This document shows, one piece after another, positions 43,033 to 52,217 of a DNA stretch of 64,000 bases. Numbering within the stretch: the first letter of the stretch is position 1; every line of letters begins with the position of its first letter. Made by a program: the position numbers and the translations under genes. The notes below the pieces were generated by a model that worked only from the letters and a program-made list of their open reading frames with translations, did not search any database and had not been told where the DNA came from. Origin of the DNA: JALOAT01 sp041687015 (GTDB lineage: Bacteria > Pseudomonadota > Gammaproteobacteria > Thiohalomonadales > Thiohalomonadaceae); NCBI GenBank assembly GCA_041687015.1, contig JAWLCT010000013.1:10597-74596 (forward strand). The letters run 5' to 3'.

Positions 43033-44454
43033 ATGAGCGGCAAGACGCTTTACGACAAGTTGTGGGATGCGCACGTGGTGCGCTGTGATGAGGACGGCAC
43101 CTGTCTTCTCTATATCGACCGGCACCTGGTGCACGAGGTGACCTCGCCCCAGGCCTTCGAGGGCCTGCGCCTGGCCGGGCGCACGCCGTGGCGGGTGGGG
43201 TCGGTCATCGCCACGCCCGATCACAACGTGCCCACCACGGCGCCCGAGCGCAAGGGTGGCATCGCCGCCATCGCCGACGAGATCGCACGCCTCCAGGTGC
43301 AGACCCTGGACCAGAACTGTGCCGACTTCGGCATCAACGAATTCAGGATGGACGACCTGCGCCAGGGCATCGTGCACGTGGTGGGGCCGGAGCAGGGCGG
43401 CACGCTGCCCGGCATGACGGTCGTGTGCGGTGACTCCCACACCTCCACCCACGGCGCCTTCGGTGCGCTGGCCCACGGCATCGGCACCTCCGAGGTGGAG
43501 CACGTGCTCGCCACCCAGTGCCTGTTGCAGAAAAAGTCCAAGGCCATGCTCGTCTCGGTGGACGGCAAGGTGGGCCCGGGCGTCACCGCCAAGGACATCG
43601 TACTGGCCATCATCGGCGAGATCGGCACGGCGGGCGGCACCGGCTATGCCATCGAGTTCGGCGGCGAGGCCATCCGTGACCTCTCCATGGAAGGCCGCAT
43701 GACCGTGTGCAATATGGCCATCGAGGCGGGCGCCCGCGCGGGCATGGTGGCGGTGGACGACAAGACCATCGACTACGTGCGTGGCCGGCCCTATGCACCG
43801 AAAGGCGAGGTGTGGGAGCAGGCCGTGGCCGCCTGGCGCGCGCTGAAATCGGACCCGGATGCGGAGTTCGATCGCGTGGTGCGCATCGACGCGACGACCA
43901 TCCGCCCGCAGGTCACCTGGGGCACCTCGCCCGAGATGGTGGTCGCGGTGGATGGGAAGGTGCCCGATCCGGCCAACGAACCGGATGCCGTGAAGGCCGA
44001 CGGCATGCGCCGTGCCCTCAAGTACATGGGCCTCACGGCCAACACGCCCATCGAGCAGATCGCCGTGGACAAGGTCTTCATCGGCTCCTGCACCAACTCG
44101 CGCATCGAAGACCTGCGCGCTGCCGCGCAAGTGGTGAAGGGCAAGAAAAAGGCCGCCAACGTGAAGCAGGTGCTCATCGTGCCCGGTTCCGGTCTGGTGA
44201 AGCAGCAGGCCGAGGCCGAGGGGCTCGACAAGGTGTTCATCGAGGCCGGCTTCGAATGGCGCGAGCCCGGCTGCTCCATGTGCCTGGCCATGAACGCCGA
44301 CCGCCTGGAAGCGGGCGAACGCTGCGCCTCCACCTCGAACCGCAACTTCGAGGGACGCCAGGGCGCCGGCGGCCGCACCCACCTGGTCAGCCCCGCCATG
44401 GCCGCCGCGGCGGCGGTGGCGGGCCACTTCGTCGACGTGCGGAATTGGAATTGA
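43033..44454 (+). CDS. leuC: 3-isopropylmalate dehydratase large subunit LeuC
   Basis: A protein of 473 residues, normal for LeuC. The 4Fe-4S cysteines are in IGSCTNSRIEDLR and REPGCSMCLAMN. GDSHTSTHGAFGALAHGIGTSE is the aconitase-family signature. With LeuD it isomerises 2-isopropylmalate to 3-isopropylmalate. ATG 43033 has GGAG 8 bp upstream; the ATG at 43027 is too close to that site. leuA is not in the window. Confidence 0.97.
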   Translation: MSGKTLYDKLWDAHVVRCDEDGTCLLYIDRHLVHEVTSPQAFEGLRLAGRTPWRVGSVIATPDHNVPTTAPERKGGIAAIADEIARLQVQTLDQNCADFGINEFRMDDLRQGIVHVVGPEQGGTLPGMTVVCGDSHTSTHGAFGALAHGIGTSEVEHVLATQCLLQKKSKAMLVSVDGKVGPGVTAKDIVLAIIGEIGTAGGTGYAIEFGGEAIRDLSMEGRMTVCNMAIEAGARAGMVAVDDKTIDYVRGRPYAPKGEVWEQAVAAWRALKSDPDAEFDRVVRIDATTIRPQVTWGTSPEMVVAVDGKVPDPANEPDAVKADGMRRALKYMGLTANTPIEQIAVDKVFIGSCTNSRIEDLRAAAQVVKGKKKAANVKQVLIVPGSGLVKQQAEAEGLDKVFIEAGFEWREPGCSMCLAMNADRLEAGERCASTSNRNFEGRQGAGGRTHLVSPAMAAAAAVAGHFVDVRNWN

Positions 44455-44628
44455 AGAAAAAAGCGCAAACACGGGGGACACGGGGAAATCTGTGTGGGTG
44501 GGAATTCCACCTGTAGGAGCGGCCTCAGGCCGCGATGGTGCGGTATGCCGAGATCAATCGCGGCCTGAGGCCGCTCCTACAAACAAGAAATCCCCGTGTT
44601 CCCCGTGTCCCTCTGTTAATGCCTTTTC
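44455..44628. repeat. Composite inverted-repeat element E4 between leuC and leuD
   Basis: The left arm starts right after the leuC stop with an A-run, then AACACGGGGGACACGGGGAA. The right arm (44590-44628) reads ATCCCCGTGTTCCCCGTGTC, CCTCTGTTAATGCCTTTT. It contains a perfect REP-like palindrome at 44513-44580 and the flank GGAATTCCACCT. The right end is 18 bp before the leuD ATG. Confidence 0.92.
44513..44580. repeat. REP-like palindrome nested in E4
   Basis: Two perfect 23-bp inverted arms (GTAGGAGCGGCCTCAGGCCG plus CGA, and complement) surround a 22-nt loop beginning TGGTGCGGTATGCCGAGA. The loop is nearly the reverse complement of the loop in E9, although the outer flanks of E4 and E9 are in the same orientation. 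Confidence 0.92.
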
Positions 44629-44645
44629 CTGCTGAGGTCTGAAGA

Positions 44646-45281
44646 ATGGAAAAGTTGAACAAGTTGAATGGGATTGTGGCGCCGCTTGATCGGGCGAACG
44701 TCGACACGGACGCCATCATTCCCAAGCAGTTTTTGAAGTCCATCAAGCGCTCGGGTTTCGGCCCGAATCTCTTTGATGAGTGGCGCTACCTGGACGTGGG
44801 CGAGCCCGGCATGGACAACAGCGTCCGGCCGCTCAACCCGGATTTCGTGCTTAACCAGCCCCGTTACCAGGGGGCGCAGATCCTGCTCGCCCGCCAGAAC
44901 TTCGGCTGCGGCTCCAGTCGCGAACACGCCCCGTGGGCCTTGCTGGACTACGGCTTCAGGGTCATCATTGCGCCCTCGTTCGCCGACATCTTCTTCAACA
45001 ACTGCTTCAAGAACGGCATCCTGCCCGTCGTGCTCGGCGAGGCCACGGTGGACCAGTTGTTCAAGGAAGTCGCCGCGAGCGAAGGCTACAAGTTGGCGAT
45101 GGACCTGGACGCCCAGACCCTCACCACGCCTGCGGGCGAAGTGATCCGTTTCGAGGTGGACCCGTTCCGCAAACACTGCCTGCTCGAAGGCCTCGACGAC
45201 ATCGGCCTGACCCTGCAGCACGTGGACGCCATCCGCGCCTACGAAGCCAAGCGCCGCGCCGAAGCGCCCTGGCTGTTTTAG
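44646..45281 (+). CDS. leuD: 3-isopropylmalate dehydratase small subunit LeuD
   Basis: A protein of 211 residues. Family signatures are APLDRANVDTDAIIPKQFL, ARQNFGCGSSREHAPWAL and FADIFFNNCFKNGILPV. It partners LeuC and forms the swivelling domain of the enzyme. It is separated from leuC by a repeat element of 174 bp, which is unusual for two subunits of one enzyme. Confidence 0.97.
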   Translation: MEKLNKLNGIVAPLDRANVDTDAIIPKQFLKSIKRSGFGPNLFDEWRYLDVGEPGMDNSVRPLNPDFVLNQPRYQGAQILLARQNFGCGSSREHAPWALLDYGFRVIIAPSFADIFFNNCFKNGILPVVLGEATVDQLFKEVAASEGYKLAMDLDAQTLTTPAGEVIRFEVDPFRKHCLLEGLDDIGLTLQHVDAIRAYEAKRRAEAPWLF

Positions 45282-45289
45282 AGAGCGGG

Positions 45290-45387
45290 AGAAAAGCCAT
45301 TAACCACGGGGAACACGGGGGACACGGGGTAAGAAACCTCTCGTCTTTCCCCGTGTTCCCCGTGTCCCCCGTGGTTCAAGCTTTTTG
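45290..45387. repeat. Inverted-repeat element E5 between leuD and leuB
   Basis: This is the cleanest copy. The left arm reads AAAAGCCATTAACCACGGGG, then AACACGGGGGACACGGGG. The right arm (45347-45387) is its complement (CCCCGTGTTCCCCGTGTCCC, CCGTGGTTCAAGCTTTTT). The stem is about 40 bp with a loop of about 15 nt and no REP insert. It starts 9 bp after leuD and ends 20 bp before leuB. Confidence 0.95.
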
Positions 45388-45407
45388 CTTTTGGAATGTA
45401 AGAACAG

Positions 45408-46481
45408 ATGACGAAGAAGATTGCTGTACTGCCGGGTGACGGCATTGGGCCGGAGATTGTCGCTGAGGCCGTGATGGTGCTCGAGGCGCTGCGGGATCGG
45501 TTCGGGCTGAAGGTGGAGATGGAGCACGGCCATATCGGCGGTGCCGGCTACGACGCCGCGGGCCATCCGCTGCCCGATGCCACACTGGCGCTGGCCAAGG
45601 CGGCCGATGCGGTGCTGCTCGGCGCCGTGGGCGGCCCCAAGTGGGAGCCGCTGCCCATCGCGGTACGCCCGGAGAAGGGCCTGCTGGGCATTCGCAAGGG
45701 CCTGGAGCTGTTCGCCAACCTGCGTCCCGCCCAGGTCTACCCGCAGCTTGCCTCCGCCTCTACCCTGAAGCCGGAAGTGGTCGCGGGCCTCGACATCATG
45801 ATCGTGCGCGAGCTCACCGGCGGCATCTACTTCGGCCAGCCGCGCGGCATCCGCGAGAACGACCAGGGTGAACGCGAGGGTTACAACACCCTCGTTTACA
45901 GCGAGAGCGAGATCCGGCGCATCGCGAAATCCGCCTTCGACATTGCCATGAAGCGCAACAAGCGCGTGTGCTCCATCGACAAGGCCAATGTGCTCGAGTG
46001 CACGGAGCTGTGGCGCGAGATCGTGACCGATGTGGCAACCGGGTATCCCGAGGTGGAACTGAGCCACATGTACGTGGACAATGCCGCCATGCAACTGGTG
46101 CGGAATCCGAAGCAGTTCGACGTGATGCTCACCGACAACATGTTCGGCGACATCCTCTCGGACGAGGCCTCCATGCTCACCGGCTCCATCGGCATGCTGC
46201 CGTCCGCGTCGCTTGATGCCAACGGCAAGGGCATGTACGAGCCCATCCACGGCTCGGCCCCGGACATCGCCGGCCAGGGCATTGCCAACCCCATCGCCAC
46301 GATTCTCTCCGTGTCGATGATGTTGCGTTACACCCTGAATGAAACGGCCCTGGCCGACCGCGTGGACGCCGCCGTGTCGAAAGTCCTCGACGCCGGCCTG
46401 CGCACGGTGGACATCTGGACCGAAGGCTGCAAGAAAGTCGGCACCGCCGACATGGGCGCCGCCATCGTGGCGGCACTCTGA
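45408..46481 (+). CDS. leuB: 3-isopropylmalate dehydrogenase LeuB
   Basis: A protein of 357 residues. Signatures include VLPGDGIGPEIV, LFANLRPAQVYP, DIMIVRELTGGIYFGQPRG, NMFGDILSDEASMLTGSIG and EPIHGSAPDIAGQG. It oxidises and decarboxylates 3-isopropylmalate to the leucine precursor 2-oxoisocaproate using NAD. Length and motifs match the family. It is flanked on both sides by repeat elements. Confidence 0.97.
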   Translation: MTKKIAVLPGDGIGPEIVAEAVMVLEALRDRFGLKVEMEHGHIGGAGYDAAGHPLPDATLALAKAADAVLLGAVGGPKWEPLPIAVRPEKGLLGIRKGLELFANLRPAQVYPQLASASTLKPEVVAGLDIMIVRELTGGIYFGQPRGIRENDQGEREGYNTLVYSESEIRRIAKSAFDIAMKRNKRVCSIDKANVLECTELWREIVTDVATGYPEVELSHMYVDNAAMQLVRNPKQFDVMLTDNMFGDILSDEASMLTGSIGMLPSASLDANGKGMYEPIHGSAPDIAGQGIANPIATILSVSMMLRYTLNETALADRVDAAVSKVLDAGLRTVDIWTEGCKKVGTADMGAAIVAAL

Positions 46482-46490
46482 AATGAATAA

Positions 46491-46585
46491 CAACGCGGAG
46501 TGCGCGGAGATGCGGAGGACGCGGAGGAAATCAATGGCAACGGTTTTCTCCGCGACCTCCGCGTCTCCGCGACCTCCGCGTTTAT
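46491..46585. repeat. Inverted-repeat element E6 between leuB and asd (GCGGAG variant)
   Basis: The left arm (46491-46530) repeats GCGGAG-based units (ACGCGGAGTGCGCGGAGATG, CGGAGGACGCGGAGG). The right arm (46546-46582) is the complement (CTCCGCGACCTCCGCGTCTC, CGCGACCTCCGCG). The unit differs from E5 and E11, but the two arms match each other. No long T-run follows. Confidence 0.85.
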
Positions 46586-46609
46586 CCCGTGATTAAGTGA
46601 GGTAGCGAA

Positions 46610-47722
46610 ATGAAGCGCGTAGGGTTGATCGGTTGGCGTGGCATGGTGGGTTCGGTGCTCATGGATCGCATGCGCGCCGAGAAGGATTTCGATCTCATCG
46701 ATCCGGTGTTCTTCACCACCTCGAACCCGGGCGGCAAGGGTCCCGCCATCGGCAAGGACGTGCCGCCGCTGAAGGACGCCCACAGCATCGACGAGCTGAA
46801 GGCCATGGAGGTGATCATCTCCTGTCAGGGCGGTGATTACACCAAGGAGATGTATCCGAAACTGCGCGAATCCGGTTGGAACGGTTACTGGATCGATGCG
46901 GCTTCCACGCTGCGCATGAAGGACGATTCCATCATCGTCCTCGACCCGGTCAACAAACAGGTGATCAAGGACGGCATCGCCAAGGGCATCAAGACCTACG
47001 TGGGCGGCAACTGCACCGTGTCGCTCATGCTCATGGCCATCGGCGGCCTGTTCGAGCAGGGGCTCATCGAATGGATCACGCCCATGACCTACCAGGCGGC
47101 CTCCGGCGCCGGCGCGCGCAACATGCGCGAACTGATCCAGCAGATGGGTGCCATCAACAACGAAGTGAAGGCGCTGGTGGACGACCCGGCTGCCGCCATC
47201 CTGGAAATCGACCGCAAGGTGGCTGATTTCATCCGCTCCGACGCCTATCCCACCGACGCCTGGCCGGTGCCCCTGGCCGGTAGCCTCATCCCGTGGATCG
47301 ACGTGCCCCTGGAATCGGGCCAGTCGAAGGAAGAGTGGAAGGCGCAGGTGGAGTGCAACAAGATCCTGGGCCGCTCCGATCGCCCGATCCCCATCGACGG
47401 TCTGTGCGTGCGCATCGGCGCCATGCGCTGCCACAGCCAGGCATTGACCATCAAGATGACCAGGGACGTGCCGCTCAACGAGATCGAAAGCATCATCGCC
47501 GAGCACAATCAGTGGGTGAAGGTGGTGCCCAACGACCGTGAAGTTACCATGCGAGACCTGACCCCGGCCGCCGTCACCGGCACACTCACCGTGCCCGTCG
47601 GGCGCCTGCGCAAACTCAACATGGGTCCCGAATACCTCACCGCCTTCACCGTGGGCGACCAGCTCCTGTGGGGTGCCGCCGAACCTTTGCGCCGCATGCT
47701 GCGCATCCTGCTGGAGGGCTGA
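46610..47722 (+). CDS. asd: Aspartate-semialdehyde dehydrogenase Asd
   Basis: A protein of 370 residues of the longer gammaproteobacterial type. The NADP motif is VGLIGWRGMVGSVL, the catalytic cysteine is in GGNCTVSLMLMA, and the acceptor residues lie in ECNKIL and MRCHSQALTIK. It reduces aspartyl phosphate to the semialdehyde that feeds lysine, methionine and threonine. The C-terminus RRMLRILLEG runs directly into the sequence duplicated around the N-gap at 47803. Confidence 0.97.
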   Translation: MKRVGLIGWRGMVGSVLMDRMRAEKDFDLIDPVFFTTSNPGGKGPAIGKDVPPLKDAHSIDELKAMEVIISCQGGDYTKEMYPKLRESGWNGYWIDAASTLRMKDDSIIVLDPVNKQVIKDGIAKGIKTYVGGNCTVSLMLMAIGGLFEQGLIEWITPMTYQAASGAGARNMRELIQQMGAINNEVKALVDDPAAAILEIDRKVADFIRSDAYPTDAWPVPLAGSLIPWIDVPLESGQSKEEWKAQVECNKILGRSDRPIPIDGLCVRIGAMRCHSQALTIKMTRDVPLNEIESIIAEHNQWVKVVPNDREVTMRDLTPAAVTGTLTVPVGRLRKLNMGPEYLTAFTVGDQLLWGAAEPLRRMLRILLEG

Positions 47723-47802
47723 GGCGGGGAGAAGAGAACACCACGGAGACCACGGAGGGCCACGGAGAGAAGCAATGGTTTTCTCCGTAGCCTCCGTAGT
47801 TG

Positions 47803-47902
47803 NNNNNNNNNNNNNNNNNNNNNNNNNNNNNNNNNNNNNNNNNNNNNNNNNNNNNNNNNNNNNNNNNNNNNNNNNNNNNNNNNNNNNNNNNNNNNNNNNN
47901 NN
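47803..47902. other. Assembly gap, 100 N, with 99-bp identical flanks
   Basis: The 99 bases before the gap (47704-47802) are identical to the 99 bases after it (47903-48001). They include the last codons of asd and the first half of a repeat element. The gap is therefore an unmerged contig overlap; the true sequence almost certainly continues from 47802 to 48002. Confidence 0.95.
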
Positions 47903-47928
47903 CATCCTGCTGGAGGGCTGAGGCGGGG

Positions 47929-48003
47929 AGAAGAGAACACCACGGAGACCACGGAGGGCCACGGAGAGAAGCAATGGTTTTCTCCGTAGCCTCCGTAGTT
48001 GTG
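47929..48003. repeat. Inverted-repeat element E7a downstream of asd
   Basis: The left arm reads ACCACGGAGACCACGGAGGG, then CCACGGAGAG. The right arm reads TCTCCGTAGCCTCCGTAGTT. The copy left of the gap (47730-47802) is the same element, cut by the assembly. A second element (E7b) follows within 55 bp. Confidence 0.85.
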
Positions 48004-48057
48004 TTTGTTTGGTGCGTAGCCTGGATTGCGCGTTGTTCCATCCGGGCTGGGCGAGGA

Positions 48058-48147
48058 AGAGAAAACCACTGAGGCCACGGAGAGCACAGAGAAGAAAAAT
48101 GCATTTCTCCGTGGCCCTTCGTGGCCTCCGTGGTTGAGGCTTTTTTG
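48058..48147. repeat. Inverted-repeat element E7b directly before usg
   Basis: The left arm reads AAAACCACTGAGGCCACGGA, then GAGCACAGAGA. The right arm reads TCTCCGTGGCCCTTCGTGGC, then CTCCGTGGTTGAGGCTTTTT. The T-run touches the usg ATG with a single G between, so the element forms almost the whole leader of that gene. Confidence 0.88.
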
Positions 48148-49146
48148 ATGAACATCGCTGTCGTCGGGCCGGACACGCTGGTGGGTGAGGCCCTGGTGCA
48201 ATTGCTTGAGGAGCGTGAGTTTCCGGTGGGGAAACTGGCCCTGCTCGGCGGGCGCGAGGCCGTTGGCACGCGCGTGGAATTTCGCAACAGCCAACGGCGG
48301 GTCGAAGCGCTCGATGAATTCGATTTTTCGGGCACGCGCATCGTATTCTTCTGTGCCGGCGCGCAGGTCGCCGCTGATTTTGCGCCCAAGGCGGCTGCCG
48401 CCGGTTGCGTGGTGATCGACAGTTCCCCGCAGTTTCGCGAACAATCGGACGTGCCGCTGGTGGTGGCAGAGGTGAATCCGCAGGACATCACCGACGGCGG
48501 CATCATCAGCAGTCCGTCTTGCGGCACCATCGCCCTGTCCATCGCGCTCAAGCCCCTGCACGATGCCGCAGGTCTTGAACGCGTGAACACCGTGACCTTC
48601 CAGGCCGTTTCCGGCGGCGGACGCGCTGCCGTGGAAGAATTGGCGCGCCAGACCGCCAATCTGCTCAACGTACGGCCTGTGGAGCCCGGCGTTTTTCCTA
48701 AGCAAATTGCCTTTAATCTGCTGCCGCAGGTGGACACCTTCGTCGACAACGGGTATACCCGCGAGGAAATGAAGCTCATGACGGAGCTGCGCCGGGTGCT
48801 CCACCTGCCCGATCTCGGGGTCAACGCCACGGCAGTGCGGGTTCCGGTATTTTTCGGCCATTCACTGGCGGTGCACCTGGAAACCCGCGACAAGCTCGGC
48901 GCCGATCGGGCGCGCGGGCTGCTCGAAGGCGCCGCAGGGGTCGAGGTGATGGACGGGCGCGAGCCCGGTGCCTGGCCCACCCCGGTGACCGAAGCGGCGG
49001 GGCAGGACCCGGTGTGGGTCGGACGGCTTCGGGAAGACCTCAGCCACCCCCGCGGGCTGGACCTGTGGGTGGTGACAGAGAACATTCGGCGGCAGGCGCT
49101 GAACGGCTTGCAGATTGCGGAACAGTTAGCAAAAAACCTCTCCTGA
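48148..49146 (+). CDS. usg: Aspartate-semialdehyde dehydrogenase paralogue (USG-1 type)
   Basis: A protein of 332 residues of the ASADH fold. The nucleotide motif is NIAVVGPDTLVGEAL, and the catalytic region reads SSPSCGTIALSIAL, keeping the cysteine but not the usual NCST/NCTV context. VSGGGRAAVEEL and PQVDTFVDNGYTREEMKLM follow. E. coli usg lies upstream of truA as this gene does, with fimV between. The true reaction of Usg is not established, so it should not be counted as a second Asd without evidence. Confidence 0.88.
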   Translation: MNIAVVGPDTLVGEALVQLLEEREFPVGKLALLGGREAVGTRVEFRNSQRRVEALDEFDFSGTRIVFFCAGAQVAADFAPKAAAAGCVVIDSSPQFREQSDVPLVVAEVNPQDITDGGIISSPSCGTIALSIALKPLHDAAGLERVNTVTFQAVSGGGRAAVEELARQTANLLNVRPVEPGVFPKQIAFNLLPQVDTFVDNGYTREEMKLMTELRRVLHLPDLGVNATAVRVPVFFGHSLAVHLETRDKLGADRARGLLEGAAGVEVMDGREPGAWPTPVTEAAGQDPVWVGRLREDLSHPRGLDLWVVTENIRRQALNGLQIAEQLAKNLS

Positions 49147-49211
49147 GACATGGTTAGTTGCTACAACTAAAGCACTTTGATAAGTTTCGGCACCAAACCT
49201 GCGGACGGAAT

Positions 49212-52200
49212 ATGGTTATGAACCGGTCGCCGACGCCAGCGGCGCCTAAGGGAGTGCGGAACTTGCGGAAGCTCAACTCATTTTTGCTGGCCCTGCTGTT
49301 AGTTCCCGCAGCGGCCTATGCCTTGGGTCTCGGCGATATTCATCTCCGTTCGGGCCTCAACCAGCCGCTTTCTGCGGAGATCGACCTGTTATCGGTCGAG
49401 CCCGACGATGTCCCAACCATCGTTCCCTCCCTGGCGTCCAGCGAGGCCTTCGCCCAGGTCGGCCTCGACCGGCCCATGGCCTTGCTGGCCCTCGAGTTCA
49501 CGGTGGAACAGCGGCCCAACGGCACCTACTTCATCAAGGCCGTCACCCAGCGCCCGGTGCGCGACCCGTTCCTGGATTTCCTGCTTGAGGTCAACTGGCG
49601 CTCCGGCCGTCTGCTGCGCGACTACACCATCCTGCTCGATCCGCCCGACCTGATGAAAAAAGAGGCGCCGCCCGCCGTGCGCGCGCCTGCCGCCACCACC
49701 ACCAGCCGCACCCAGGCCCCCGCGACCGCGCGCGCCGCCAGGCCCGCGGCCGGCAAGTCCGGCCAGATGGCTTCTGATGGCAGCAGCTACGGTCCCGTGC
49801 GTGGCAACGAGACCCTGTGGCGCATTGCCAACAAGATGCGCCCGAGCCGCTCCGTGAGTGTGCCGCAGGTGATGATGGCCCTGCTCAAGGGCAATCCTGA
49901 TGCCTTCGAGGACAACAACGTCAATCGCCTGAAGGCGGGGACGGTGCTGCGCCTCGACCCGGCCTTGCTCCAGGCCATGACCCGCGCGGAAGCGGCCCGC
50001 GAGATCGCGCGCCAGGACCGTCAGTGGCAGGACTACAAGCAGCAGGCGGCGGCCCAGGCCACGCGCCGCGCACCCACCGGTGAGGCCGCCGTACCGCGCA
50101 GCGCCGCGGCGGCTGTCAGCGAAGAACCCCGCCTCAAGCTGGTGGCCCCCGAAGCGACCGAAGTGGGCAAGACCGGGGCCACCGGCAGCGCGCCGGCCAA
50201 TGGCGCGGAAAACCTGGCCGGGCTGCAGAAGGAATTGATGTTGGCCCAGGAGGCCAGCGAAGCCGCCAGCCAGGAGAACCAGGCGCTGCGCAACCGGGTC
50301 AAGGACCTGGAAAAGCAGATCGAGGACATGCAGCGCCTGCTGTCCTTGCAGAACGACGAGTTGGCCACCCTGCAGCGCGAGCTCGGCAATCAGCCCCAGG
50401 CCGGTGCAGTCCCACAGGCCCAGCCGGCACCCGCCGGGGACGCCAAAGAGCCCGAGGTCGAGGCTGCCGCTTCCGAGGAGGCCGGTCCGGCACCCGCAGA
50501 AGGTGAGACGGCGCCTGCAGTCGCTGAGGAGCGTGCGCAGCCGCCCGCGAACGGCGCCGAAGACGCACAGGAACCCGCAGCCGCCGCGACCGGTGAGGAT
50601 GCCGCCAAGACGGCAGAACAGCCGGTGCCGGCCGCGAAGACCGAAGAACCCAAGCCGGCCAAGAAGCCCGCGCCCAGGAAGCCGGTGGTCGTACCCCCGC
50701 CGCGCCCGGAACCGGGCTTGCTCGACGGTGTGCTGGCCAACCCGGTTTATTCGGGCCTGTTCCTGCTGGTGGGCGTGATGCTCATCACCCTGCTCGTGCT
50801 GATCGTCAAGCGCCGTCGTAGTGGTGGCAACTTCACGGAAAGCATTCTCATGGGGGGGACGCCGTCCATGATGAAGGCCAAGGCGGCGGAGGGTAAGGGG
50901 TCCGAAGAGAGCTCCTTCTTCAGCGATTTCGCTGTGAGCGGCATGGGCGACATCCAGGCCGAGGATTCGGAAGTGGACCCGCTCACCGAAGCCGACGTCT
51001 ACATGGCCTACCAGCGCTACCAGCAGGCGGAAGACCTGGTACTGGATGCCCTCAAGCACAATCCGGAGCGGCCGGAACTGCACGTGAAGCTGCTCGAGGT
51101 CTACCACGCCACCAAGGACACGGCCAAGTTCGAGGCCGAAGCCGAGAAGACCCACCAGCTACTGGGCGGTACCGGGCCGTTGTGGGACAAGGTGCTGGTG
51201 CTCGGCCATGAGCTGCTGCCCGATCACGCCCTGTTCGCCAAGGCCCCCGAAGCCCCGGCGGGCGGGCCGGATCACGCCGATGCGCGCCTCGACAACGAGG
51301 TCTTGGACATCGGCCTGGATCTGGACGCCCTCACCGAGGAAATGGAATCCGGCGGCAACGGCGACTTCAATCTCGATCTGGGTGTGGATTTCTCCGATCT
51401 GGAAGATCTGGCACCCAAGAGCGCTCCGGCTGCTGCCGCTGCTGCGCCTGCTGGCGAGGCCAAGCCGGCGGCCGAGGAGACGGGTTTCGATCTGGACCTG
51501 GACGCCCTGGCCCCGGAACCGGAAGCCGCTCCGGCGCCCGCAGCGTCGCAGGCTGGAAACGAACTGGATTTCGACCTGGGTGATCTGTCCCTGGACGATT
51601 CCGCCGAGAAGAGCGACCAGGGGCCCGCACAGACCGCGCCCGATTTCGATCTCGGCGATCTCTCCTTCGGCGAACCGGAAAACACCGCCGCCAGCGAGGC
51701 ACCCGCCGAGGCCGCTGCCGATTTCGTGGCCGACCTGTCCCTGACCGAGCCTGCCGAAGCCGAAACGGCCGAAAAAACGCCGGCTGCCGATTTCGATCTG
51801 GGTGACCTGTCTTTGGGCGAACCGGCGCAAGCCGAAGACGCCGGGGCCGCCGGCGGTCTGGAGCTTGGTGATGTGTCCCTGGACGACAGCATCGCCGCTG
51901 CCGAGCCGGAGCCGGCCGCGCAGACCGACGGTGGTCTGGACCTTGGGGATTTCGACCTGGGCAGCCTCGATCTCGGCAGTTTGGAAAGCGAGCCCTCCGG
52001 CGAGGTGAACCTGGCCGATATGGCGCTTCCTGAGCAGAACGAAGAGGATCTGTTGCTGGGTGACATCAACGAGGTGGATACCAAGCTGGATCTCGCCCGC
52101 GCCTACGTGGGCATGGGAGACGGCGAGGGTGCGCGCAATCTCCTCGACGAGGTGATGCAGGAAGGCGACGCGACCCAGAAGCAGCAGGCCGAGGAACTCC

Positions 52201-52217
52201 TCAAGCAGATCGCCTGA
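49212..52217 (+). CDS. fimV: FimV-type pilus assembly/polar hub protein
   Basis: A protein of about 1001 residues. A signal-like segment (LNSFLLALLLVPAAAYA) precedes the conserved N-terminal FimV domain (GLGDIHLRSGLNQPLSAEIDL). A LysM-like segment (about 197-255), a coiled coil (335-393) and one membrane helix (513-533) follow. The acidic cytoplasmic part has many FDLGDLSL-type repeats (about 777-933), and the C-terminal FimV domain (LGDINEVDTKLDLARAYVGM) closes the protein. FimV organises type IV pili and polar proteins. ATG 49212 or 49218 is the probable start. Confidence 0.93.
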   Translation: MVMNRSPTPAAPKGVRNLRKLNSFLLALLLVPAAAYALGLGDIHLRSGLNQPLSAEIDLLSVEPDDVPTIVPSLASSEAFAQVGLDRPMALLALEFTVEQRPNGTYFIKAVTQRPVRDPFLDFLLEVNWRSGRLLRDYTILLDPPDLMKKEAPPAVRAPAATTTSRTQAPATARAARPAAGKSGQMASDGSSYGPVRGNETLWRIANKMRPSRSVSVPQVMMALLKGNPDAFEDNNVNRLKAGTVLRLDPALLQAMTRAEAAREIARQDRQWQDYKQQAAAQATRRAPTGEAAVPRSAAAAVSEEPRLKLVAPEATEVGKTGATGSAPANGAENLAGLQKELMLAQEASEAASQENQALRNRVKDLEKQIEDMQRLLSLQNDELATLQRELGNQPQAGAVPQAQPAPAGDAKEPEVEAAASEEAGPAPAEGETAPAVAEERAQPPANGAEDAQEPAAAATGEDAAKTAEQPVPAAKTEEPKPAKKPAPRKPVVVPPPRPEPGLLDGVLANPVYSGLFLLVGVMLITLLVLIVKRRRSGGNFTESILMGGTPSMMKAKAAEGKGSEESSFFSDFAVSGMGDIQAEDSEVDPLTEADVYMAYQRYQQAEDLVLDALKHNPERPELHVKLLEVYHATKDTAKFEAEAEKTHQLLGGTGPLWDKVLVLGHELLPDHALFAKAPEAPAGGPDHADARLDNEVLDIGLDLDALTEEMESGGNGDFNLDLGVDFSDLEDLAPKSAPAAAAAAPAGEAKPAAEETGFDLDLDALAPEPEAAPAPAASQAGNELDFDLGDLSLDDSAEKSDQGPAQTAPDFDLGDLSFGEPENTAASEAPAEAAADFVADLSLTEPAEAETAEKTPAADFDLGDLSLGEPAQAEDAGAAGGLELGDVSLDDSIAAAEPEPAAQTDGGLDLGDFDLGSLDLGSLESEPSGEVNLADMALPEQNEEDLLLGDINEVDTKLDLARAYVGMGDGEGARNLLDEVMQEGDATQKQQAEELLKQIA

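Noticed and set aside
47704..48001. Tandem duplication of the asd 3' end
   Set aside because: The two copies are identical, exactly 99 bp, and separated by exactly 100 N, so this is an assembly overlap.
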